DNA from: Pleionea sp. CnH1-48
Lineage (GTDB): Bacteria; Pseudomonadota; Gammaproteobacteria; Enterobacterales; Kangiellaceae
Direction: 5' to 3'
DNA length: 64,000 bases
Assembly (NCBI RefSeq): GCF_024124665.1
Contig: NZ_JAMXSB010000008.1
Span: 1 to 64,000 of the forward strand
How positions within the stretch are numbered: the stretch's first letter is position 1; each line of letters begins with the position of its first letter. The notes under the pieces are model-generated. The model was not told the origin of the DNA. It did no database searches and worked only from the letters and a program-made list of their open reading frames with translations. Shown here in pieces: positions 26,952-33,473 of the stretch. Made by a program: the position numbers and the translations under genes.

Positions 26952-28043
26952 CTATGCCGACACCACCACCTTATGGCGTCGATTAATTTCCAATAAAGGC
27001 TCTATCAATTCCAGCGCCGTTTTGTCGCAGGGTGGTAACTCCACAGCAGCCTCAGCAATAGGCTCTACTCGAGCTCCCCAACGCAAGTAAGCAGCTCCCC
27101 AGGTCAATCCAGCCCCAAAAGCCGGCATCACAATCTTGTCATAAGGCTGTATACGTTTTTGTTCCAGTATCTCTGTTAAAGTGACAGGAATCGTTGCGGC
27201 AGATGTATTGGCATAACGATCTACAGTAATGGCAACTCTGTCCATATCAATGTTCATGCGCTTGGCAACGGCTTCAATAATACGGCGATTGGCCTGATGC
27301 GGAATCACCCAGTCAACTTCTTCAACATCGACATTGGCATCCGCTAATGCACCCTGAGTGGCTAGTACCATACCGCGAGTTGCCCGCTTAAAAATTTCCT
27401 GTCCATCAAACTCCCAGGAAATATGCGCATAGCTATCTAGACCGCGATTCGCTCCTGAACCAAAATTATCGGTGGCCAGAGTATCTCGCATATCTCCATA
27501 GCACCCCAACTTGCTCGATAACACACCAACAGGCTCACTGGTAGCTTCTAACACAACAGCCCCCGCCCCATCACCGAACAAAACGGAAACATTGCGGTTG
27601 GTCCAATCCAAAAACCATGACAGTTTTTCGGCACCAATCACAACGACCTTGTTCATGACACCGGCCTGTATCAATGAAGTTGCCGTGCTGATGGCATATA
27701 AAAAACTGCAACAGGCGCTGTTGAGATCCATACAGGCCGCCACTTTATTGCCCAGTCGTTTTTGCACATAAGAAGAGCAATTAGGCATGAGCGTAGTAGG
27801 CGTCATAGAACCAAAAAGAATACCGTCAATATCATTGACTTCGAGTCCTGCTGCGGCAATTGCTCGAGCCGCAGCAACATAAGCCAACTCATCAGCATTC
27901 ACATGAGAGATACGACGTTCTTTCATCCCCGTACGAGAGAAAATCCATTCGTCAGAGGTATCCATAATCGTGGATAAATCATCATTCGTTAGTGTTGCCG
28001 GGGGCATGCATTTTCCCCACCCGGTAATTTCTGCGTACCGCAC
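26952..28043 (-). CDS. FabH-like 3-oxoacyl-ACP synthase III family protein
   Basis: A 363-residue condensing enzyme. Seen: TSDEWIFSRTGMKERR (start of the family), nucleophile Cys111 in MDLNSACCSFLYAI, His in WVIPHQANRRI and Asn in RYANTSAATIP, so the Cys-His-Asn triad is complete. It is about 40 residues longer than housekeeping FabH, with a C-terminal extension, and is not next to fabD/plsX, so it may be a second, specialised ketoacyl synthase rather than the main initiation enzyme. Confidence 0.85.
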   Translation of the reverse strand: MRYAEITGWGKCMPPATLTNDDLSTIMDTSDEWIFSRTGMKERRISHVNADELAYVAAARAIAAAGLEVNDIDGILFGSMTPTTLMPNCSSYVQKRLGNKVAACMDLNSACCSFLYAISTATSLIQAGVMNKVVVIGAEKLSWFLDWTNRNVSVLFGDGAGAVVLEATSEPVGVLSSKLGCYGDMRDTLATDNFGSGANRGLDSYAHISWEFDGQEIFKRATRGMVLATQGALADANVDVEEVDWVIPHQANRRIIEAVAKRMNIDMDRVAITVDRYANTSAATIPVTLTEILEQKRIQPYDKIVMPAFGAGLTWGAAYLRWGARVEPIAEAAVELPPCDKTALELIEPLLEINRRHKVVVSA

Positions 28044-28403
28044 TCAATGTCTTCCCAGAAGTTTGTCTCAGCGCGCTAGTGTATAGAATTAATTACGCTG
28101 AAGACCTCCAACCAGATTGATTTTGTAAGGATATTCCAACTCCTTTTTAAAATAAGGTAGAATCAACGCCAAGAGGTCTTTGAGTGAAGACTTTTTGATT
28201 GTCGACAGATGCATGAATCCCACTTAGATTTTTTGCCTTTTTCACTTTCAACGGAACGAAAATGTGTTGTCGCTCAGGTGACGACCCAAGGCCTTCACTT
28301 AAAGATCATTTACATATACCCAAAGTCTTTCGAAATGCAGCTAACATGGCTACACCTTAAAAGGCGACGAGTATAGACATTCAATCAATTTTGAGGCCAT
28401 ATC
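28044..28403. other. Intergenic region, 360 bases, with one repeat element
   Basis: Lies between two divergent genes and should hold both promoters. I see a copy of the short intergenic element (28314-28379), and a small GTCTT-TGAGTG-AAGAC hairpin followed by TTTTTG near 28175-28192. No small gene or tRNA is visible. Confidence 0.5.
28314..28379. repeat. Short intergenic element, copy on plus strand
   Basis: Begins ATATACCCAAAGTCTTTCG and ends GGCGACGAGTATAGACA. It shares the CCCAAAG-TTT start and the GTATAGAC end with the element at 6530-6564, but has a longer middle. It lies directly upstream of the gene at 28404. Confidence 0.45.
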
Positions 28404-28775
28404 ATGGATTCTATCCAATCATCTGAATTGCAGATGGACACTAGCTCACTTTTTAAAGAAGAAGTCGTTACCGATCAAAAAATCGGAACGATTAGAATTT
28501 TAACGCCTATTACGGTTGATGGCGCAGTCGACGAATCACGCAAAGTGACTTACCTGGGTCAAACGCAAATGTTGACTCCTGCCGGTGCACTGCCATTGAA
28601 CTTCGAAATTGAAGCAGACAGCCTTGCCGCAGCGATTGAAGAATTTGCTAAAGGCGCGCAACAAGCCATGGAAAAAACCATGGAAGAACTCAAAGAACTG
28701 CGTCGTCAGCAGTCATCTTCTATCGTTGTTCCTGGTGCTGGCGGTGGTGGTGGCAGCCAAATCCAGATGCCATAA
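28404..28775 (+). CDS. Conserved hypothetical protein with Gly-rich C-terminus
   Basis: A 123-residue cytoplasmic protein. The core (SLFKEEVVTDQKIGTIRILTP, then VTYLGQTQMLTPAGALPLNF and an acidic helix ending EELKELRRQQSSSIVVPGAG) is one I recognise as conserved in many gammaproteobacteria without a named function. The C-terminus is a Gly-rich tail (GGGGGSQ). It stands alone and has no signal peptide. Confidence 0.75.
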   Translation: MDSIQSSELQMDTSSLFKEEVVTDQKIGTIRILTPITVDGAVDESRKVTYLGQTQMLTPAGALPLNFEIEADSLAAAIEEFAKGAQQAMEKTMEELKELRRQQSSSIVVPGAGGGGGSQIQMP

Positions 28776-28934
28776 CCCAATTTGGCTGGCGCAATGCCAG
28801 CCAATATATAACGGCCCTCTTTCCATCGAGTCATCCATGCCATTTGAAAGAAGGTGGTTATCAAGCATTCAGTATTTGTTCAGACTCATTCCACTAGAAT
28901 ACATCTCATAGTCAAAAACGTTTCAGGTTAAGCC

Positions 28935-29300
28935 ATGAGATCTCTTTCGGTAGTTAAAATTTCCGTTGTTGCAGTCACGCTGATAGCACTGACTGGTTGT
29001 TCTATTCATAGTCGCCACCACGTCAGACACGGTCATCATCATGGCTACCATGGCCACACCTCAGTTCATGTACATGGTCACGGCCGCGCCGCAAAAGCCC
29101 TGGGTATTCTGGCAGCAGGCGCTATTATTGGACACGTTATCCATGAAGCCAGCAAAGACGATGAGCCAGAAGCTCCACCACAAGCACCATTACCAAAAAG
29201 CTACTACCTGAAAACTCTTGAAGGCGATTGTGTTTATGTTCAACAAGACCGCCATGGTGAAACCCGTACACCGGTCGCCCACAGCTACTGCGATCAATAA
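28935..29300 (+). CDS. His-rich lipoprotein
   Basis: A 121-residue predicted lipoprotein: signal peptide with lipobox ALTGC. The mature N-terminus has a run of about 14 His among Gly and Tyr (HHVRHGHHHGYHGHTSVHVH), then a short Ala/Gly helix (ALGILAAGAIIGHVIHEA) and a C-terminal part with two Cys. The His cluster suggests metal binding (Zn, Ni or Cu). No clear family is recognised. Confidence 0.75.
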   Translation: MRSLSVVKISVVAVTLIALTGCSIHSRHHVRHGHHHGYHGHTSVHVHGHGRAAKALGILAAGAIIGHVIHEASKDDEPEAPPQAPLPKSYYLKTLEGDCVYVQQDRHGETRTPVAHSYCDQ

Positions 29301-29311
29301 GTTAGGAATTA

Positions 29312-29899
29312 TCAGCAAATACGTCCATAAGCCGTACCAGCAACAGCACATCGATTGGTCTTAAGTTCATTCACTCGACTTGCCAGCTCTTTGCAGAAAC
29401 TGCTTTTGTTACGGCTATCACGGCGCTCAATAATCGCGGTTAATTCAAATACTCTCGACACCAACCAGCGGCAGCTCGGTGAAGACTCTCGCTTCACCGC
29501 CTCCTCACGCGTCAAAAGCTCACTTTTGGACACTCCTGTCGATAGACCGGTTTGCGGTTCGCCTGCAACTAAGGCTAGCTGATCAGGCTCCTCTTTTTGT
29601 GAATCCATTGCCTGTTCAAAAATGGATTGAGCGGAGACATCGGTGGCAGAGACGACAGACGTCGTATAATCGATACCCGGTGCAGGCCGCGTCGGCGTTA
29701 ATTGCACGCCGCCAGACTCATCAACCCATATATAGACCGGAAACTCAGTACCATTAACGGTGCCCTGTGAGACTTCATCCACCACCAACTTCTGATCATA
29801 CTGATGCGCCCAGACCAAAACCGGAAAATACCAGATGATATTCACCAACATGGTTAATATGAGAATGTTTATGAATGTCTGAATAATTGTCGCCGGCAT
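29312..29899 (-). CDS. Membrane-anchored DUF4124-like protein
   Basis: A 195-residue protein. I start at the ATG of MPATIIQTFINILILTMLVN, which has GAGGGA 5 bases upstream; the longer frame starts at TTG. An N-terminal membrane helix is followed by a degenerate DUF4124 core (VYIWVDESGGVQLTPTRP, about 60-80) and a C-terminal half with three Cys and many Arg. Convergent with the His-rich lipoprotein gene, 11 bases apart. Function unknown. Confidence 0.65.
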   Translation of the reverse strand: MPATIIQTFINILILTMLVNIIWYFPVLVWAHQYDQKLVVDEVSQGTVNGTEFPVYIWVDESGGVQLTPTRPAPGIDYTTSVVSATDVSAQSIFEQAMDSQKEEPDQLALVAGEPQTGLSTGVSKSELLTREEAVKRESSPSCRWLVSRVFELTAIIERRDSRNKSSFCKELASRVNELKTNRCAVAGTAYGRIC

Positions 29900-30264
29900 T
29901 TGTCCCTCACAGTATGACGGCTTATCAGTCTCACCACTCAATCGACTGATGCGTTAGAGAAAGCGTCGGTTCCTTAGTTGATGAATCAACGACATCAACC
30001 TAACCATATTATGTTGAGACTATAAATAAAACAAGCACTTAGATACCCAGAAAGAGTTATTTTTTGCTATAACAATTTTGCATAATTCAATAAAACAGAT
30101 TAAATGATAGACAGAGATTTAACTTAGTTTTTTGTAGAATCCGTTCTAAAATAACGTCATTAACGTTACAATTATCGCCACGCCACCATGATCTTGAAAG
30201 TTCAAGCAATTAGCTTTTTTCAAGAGGTTTGCAATGCTCTTCTCGATGCACAGGATTACGCAAT
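29900..30264. other. Intergenic region, 365 bases, A/T-rich
   Basis: Lies between the divergent DUF4124-like and marR-like genes. It holds TAACGT at 30152-30157 and again in the palindrome TAACGTTA at 30161-30168, placed where an autoregulating MarR protein would bind. No other gene is seen. Confidence 0.4.
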
Positions 30265-30711
30265 ATGCTCGACCTAAATAAACATATCCCTTATAAATTA
30301 GCAGTGCTCTCTAATACTATCCGCCAAACAACGACCGATGTTTTTGTAAAAGGCACAGGAATGTCGCCAAGAGAATGGAGAGTCCTGGCTATTATAGGTA
30401 TAAGCAGTCCAGTCACTTCTGTAAGAATTAAAGAACTTACAGGAATGGATGCAGCCACAATTACCAGAGCCAATGCGCGTTTAATCGAATTGGGCTTCGT
30501 GCAAAAAACACCAAATCCTAATGATGGCCGTAGCACTCTGTTAACCCTTACCGATAAAGGCAAAGACAAGTTTGAACTGCTGATGCCGAAGATGCAGGCT
30601 TCTGGACAACACTATCGTCAGGCTCTTAGCGAAGGAGAAGCCATTTTGCTGCTTGAATTAATAGAAAAACTGCAAAACCACGCTGAATTATTATTAAATC
30701 AAGAAGGCTAG
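30265..30711 (+). CDS. MarR family transcriptional regulator
   Basis: A 148-residue winged-helix regulator. Seen: SPREWRVLAIIGI, a recognition part (IKELTGMDAATITRANARLIELGFV) and the wing NPNDGRSTLLTLTDKGK. The start is the ATG of MLDLNKHIPYK with AGGA upstream; a TTG at 30229 would add 12 unconserved residues. A TAACGT repeat lies about 100 bases upstream. The AhpD-like gene follows 72 bases later on the same strand and is a likely target. Confidence 0.9.
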   Translation: MLDLNKHIPYKLAVLSNTIRQTTTDVFVKGTGMSPREWRVLAIIGISSPVTSVRIKELTGMDAATITRANARLIELGFVQKTPNPNDGRSTLLTLTDKGKDKFELLMPKMQASGQHYRQALSEGEAILLLELIEKLQNHAELLLNQEG

Positions 30712-30783
30712 CGCTTATTTAGTTGAATTTTCAAATAGTTTCACCTAGCATGGTAAAATGTTTTCGATTGGGAATAAACTATC

Positions 30784-31374
30784 ATGCCTTTAGTCACCCC
30801 TTTATCTCAAAACCATGATCAAGAAGTTGTCGAATTAGCACGCTTTTTTAATGAAACTCTAGGATTTTGCCCTAACAGCGTGCTGACCATGCAGCGCCGT
30901 CCTGCGATTGCCAAAGCCTTTATTCAATTAAATAAAGCCGTTATGGAAAATCATGGTTCCGTCACTAGCGAACAAAAACGTTTAATTGGTTACATTACCA
31001 GTGCCAATACTGGCTGCCGTTACTGTGAAGCACACACCATTCTCGCCGCCCATCGTTACGGCGGCAGCGATGAGCGCTTGCAAAACATCTGGGATTTTCG
31101 GGATAGCTCGCTCTACTCTGACGCTGAAAAAGCAGCCTTTGAGTTTGCTCTGGCCGCCTCATCGATTCCTAATGCCGTTAATGAAGACATCAGCGCAAAT
31201 CTTCATGAGTACTGGAACGATGATGAAATTGTCGAAATTCTTGGTGTCATCTCTCTCTTTGGTTATTTGAACCGCTGGAACGACAGCATGGGAACTACCA
31301 TGGAAGACGGTGCCGTTGATGCAGGAAAAACCTACCTGGGTAACACCAGCTGGGAGCGTGGAAAGCACGTTTAG
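30784..31374 (+). CDS. Carboxymuconolactone decarboxylase / AhpD-like protein
   Basis: A 196-residue all-helical protein of the CMD/AhpD superfamily. Seen: the redox motif TGCRYCEAHT with Cys78, Cys81 and His84, as in AhpD-type peroxidase-related proteins, and a C-terminal helix pair. Such proteins reduce peroxides or alkyl hydroperoxide reductase. Its place after a MarR gene suggests control by oxidants or phenolic compounds; this is inference. Confidence 0.87.
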   Translation: MPLVTPLSQNHDQEVVELARFFNETLGFCPNSVLTMQRRPAIAKAFIQLNKAVMENHGSVTSEQKRLIGYITSANTGCRYCEAHTILAAHRYGGSDERLQNIWDFRDSSLYSDAEKAAFEFALAASSIPNAVNEDISANLHEYWNDDEIVEILGVISLFGYLNRWNDSMGTTMEDGAVDAGKTYLGNTSWERGKHV

Positions 31375-31383
31375 ATACCAAGT

Positions 31384-31415
31384 AAACTAAGCTCGGACCC
31401 GGCCGTGCTTAGTTT
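31384..31415. terminator. Hairpin between the AhpD-like gene and the lpxR-like gene
   Basis: A 9-bp stem, AAACTAAGC at 31384-31392 and GCTTAGTTT at 31407-31415, with a 14-base G+C-rich loop, between convergent genes and ending in TTTG. Confidence 0.65.
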
Positions 31416-31418
31416 GTC

Positions 31419-32615
31419 TTACCAATGATTGCTAACAATAAAACCACCCCAAACCACATTACGATCCGCCTTACCGGATTTAACCTCCGATGATTGCATA
31501 CGTAACAGGTAGCTAAAGCGCCAGCCACTCTCAAATTGTCGAGTCACGCCAGCCCATACATCAGCGATGATAGGGCGAACATCGTGTGACGAATAGGTTA
31601 CTGGACTGTCTTTAAATTGCCCTTGTAAAAAAGAATTGTAAGCTCTTAAGTGCAAATTAAATCCTCCCCAGAAATAAAATTCTTCCGAACTTTGATTGAC
31701 ACCGACCAAGCTCGCAGATTTTTCTGAGTAGTCGTTAAATTGCGGACGAAAGCTGTACCAGGGAGAATTAAACTGACCAACACGCCCCGCCAACCCCCAG
31801 GAGATCTCAGAAATATAACCGACACTTGCCTGAGTGGCTGTACTCAGCTCAACATTGCTGGTTTCGTCATAATCCCCATAAAAGAGATTTTGTCTTGCCA
31901 CACTATAACGAAAAGTTAACTCTCCACCTTCGCTGATTTGGTTATCCCAGCCAACAGGCTTGTCGCCTCCTAAAACCTTATGTAAACCACTCTGAATATT
32001 ACTCACAACCGGCGCACCTAAAACACCCAGAGTTAAGGTAGAAACCCAGGCACTGTCATTTTCAAAATCAATCGACTCGTGGGTATTAGAAAGATACAAC
32101 AAGCTAGCGTAAGGCCGATCATTCATTTGCGCGGCAGTACTCTTAATGTCTTCTGGAGTGAACACCGTAAAGCCCACTTCAAAGCTGTGTAGCTGTCGAT
32201 CATGACCGCTGTGACGCTGAGTTAATCCGGTGACATTATTCACTTGCGTCAATAATGGATCTAACGAAAACCAATATTCCGTTGCGCGTCGCCCAGCCAA
32301 TGTGACCGACAGCCCTCCCGTATAATCCTGATCAGAACTGCGCAATGCAAAAAGATCATTATCAAAATACAGAGCCCAGCCCGTATCCCATGGCTCTTCG
32401 TCAGTATCCCAAATCCAGCCACGATGAGGGTTCTTTTCGCTATTCACACTACCAAATAAAGCAGCCGCCTTAACATCAACCGCTTTCTCTTCACTTTGAT
32501 CAACGAGATTTGCTGCGGGCACCATTGGTGCTTCACTGTCTTTAACATTGGCCAATGCCCCGACTGAAAATACAGTCGAAATGACCAATGCATTCAACCA
32601 TCGATTACGAACCAC
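31419..32615 (-). CDS. LpxR-like lipid A 3'-O-deacylase family outer membrane protein (DUF2219)
   Basis: A 398-residue predicted outer membrane beta-barrel with a signal peptide (…LANVKDSEA). Seen: the family opening WALYFDNDLFALRSSDQDYTGG, then HSFEVGFTVFTPEDI and NDRPYASLLYLS, all close to LpxR blocks, and an end of alternating strands finishing in HW. LpxR removes acyl chains from lipid A. Two copies of a TetR-type operator lie just upstream, so the gene is probably repressed by the adjacent TetR protein. Confidence 0.85.
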   Translation of the reverse strand: MVRNRWLNALVISTVFSVGALANVKDSEAPMVPAANLVDQSEEKAVDVKAAALFGSVNSEKNPHRGWIWDTDEEPWDTGWALYFDNDLFALRSSDQDYTGGLSVTLAGRRATEYWFSLDPLLTQVNNVTGLTQRHSGHDRQLHSFEVGFTVFTPEDIKSTAAQMNDRPYASLLYLSNTHESIDFENDSAWVSTLTLGVLGAPVVSNIQSGLHKVLGGDKPVGWDNQISEGGELTFRYSVARQNLFYGDYDETSNVELSTATQASVGYISEISWGLAGRVGQFNSPWYSFRPQFNDYSEKSASLVGVNQSSEEFYFWGGFNLHLRAYNSFLQGQFKDSPVTYSSHDVRPIIADVWAGVTRQFESGWRFSYLLRMQSSEVKSGKADRNVVWGGFIVSNHW

Positions 32616-32631
32616 TCTGTTTACCTCTATT

Positions 32632-32653
32632 TATATGACCAGTCGTCTTTAAA
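32632..32653. promoter_or_regulatory. TetR-type operator, copy 1
   Basis: TATATGACCAGTCGTCTTTA: one base in the GACCGGTC core differs from copies 2 and 3. It lies 17 bases before the lpxR-like ATG. Confidence 0.75.
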
Positions 32654-32662
32654 CCAGCAAAA

Positions 32663-32684
32663 TATATGACCGGTCGTCTTATTT
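32663..32684. promoter_or_regulatory. TetR-type operator, copy 2
   Basis: TATATGACCGGTCGTCTTAT, centred on the palindrome GACCGGTC. It is 31 bases (about three helix turns) from copy 1 in the same orientation, upstream of the lpxR-like gene and just past the 3' end of the TetR gene. Confidence 0.8.
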
Positions 32685-32714
32685 CAAGCCAAAATTTTTT
32701 TCTACAACAAAATC

Positions 32715-33299
32715 TTAAACAAAAAACTGCTCTAATTGATTTCGGAAAATAGTAAATGGCTGACAGTTACGTGATGCTTTCATGCGCATCACAGCCCCTT
32801 CCCAGGCACAATGAATAAACTCAGCCAACTCAGCACAATTGCAATGCTCACAACATAATTCACCGCAATCTTGTGCCGCTCTTAAACAATCTGCAATAAG
32901 CGACACCTGTTTATTAAATAGCTTATCAACAGTTGCTCGGATCCCTTCGTTTTCATCCGCCATCTCTAAGCAGAGATTGCCTATAATACACCCGCCATTG
33001 AACTCTTCACTTTTGTAGTCCTGATGGATACCATCAAAAAAGTTCAAAATGCGTTGTTTAGGACTAAGGTCAGAACCCATTAACACGGCACGACTGTGTT
33101 CCTCATGTTGCGCAGCCACCGCTTCAAGGGCCTCAATAACAAAAGCTTCTTTACTCTCGAAGTGGTTATAAAAAGAACCTTTCGGCACACCTGCTGCCGT
33201 GGTAATCTCTTTCACGCCAGTACCGTTGTACCCTTTTTGGTACAAAACTTCGGTGCCAGCGGCCAATATGTGTTGTCTACAGTGTCCTATGCGTCCCAT
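32715..33299 (-). CDS. TetR family regulator with a C-terminal Cys cluster
   Basis: A 194-residue repressor. Seen: an N-terminal HTH (GVKEITTAAGVPKGSFYNHFESKEA) and a C-terminal domain resembling the NemR/AcuR type (GGCIIGNLCLEMAD, WEGAVMRMK). It has an unusual Cys group, GELCCEHCNCAEL, plus nearby Cys, suited to redox or metal sensing. I start at MGRIGHCRQHI; the longer frame would run into the operator. An operator copy lies 10 bases upstream, so it should repress itself and the lpxR-like gene. Confidence 0.9.
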   Translation of the reverse strand: MGRIGHCRQHILAAGTEVLYQKGYNGTGVKEITTAAGVPKGSFYNHFESKEAFVIEALEAVAAQHEEHSRAVLMGSDLSPKQRILNFFDGIHQDYKSEEFNGGCIIGNLCLEMADENEGIRATVDKLFNKQVSLIADCLRAAQDCGELCCEHCNCAELAEFIHCAWEGAVMRMKASRNCQPFTIFRNQLEQFFV

Positions 33300-33308
33300 A
33301 GTGACAAA

Positions 33309-33330
33309 TATATGACCGGTCGTCTTAAAA
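33309..33330. promoter_or_regulatory. TetR-type operator, copy 3 (tetR autoregulation)
   Basis: TATATGACCGGTCGTCTTAA, identical over 19 bases to copy 2, starting 10 bases before the ATG of the TetR gene. Confidence 0.8.
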
Positions 33331-33473
33331 GTCAAGACAATATTCTCTCAACAACGCTTACCTCTTAGAAAGAAAGGCAAAACCGATTCATTTGACACAG
33401 AAGACGTGTTAATTTTGAGTCTTACAATAATAACTCTAAAGGGCTGTAGCCCTACATTGATGACGCTATCTTA

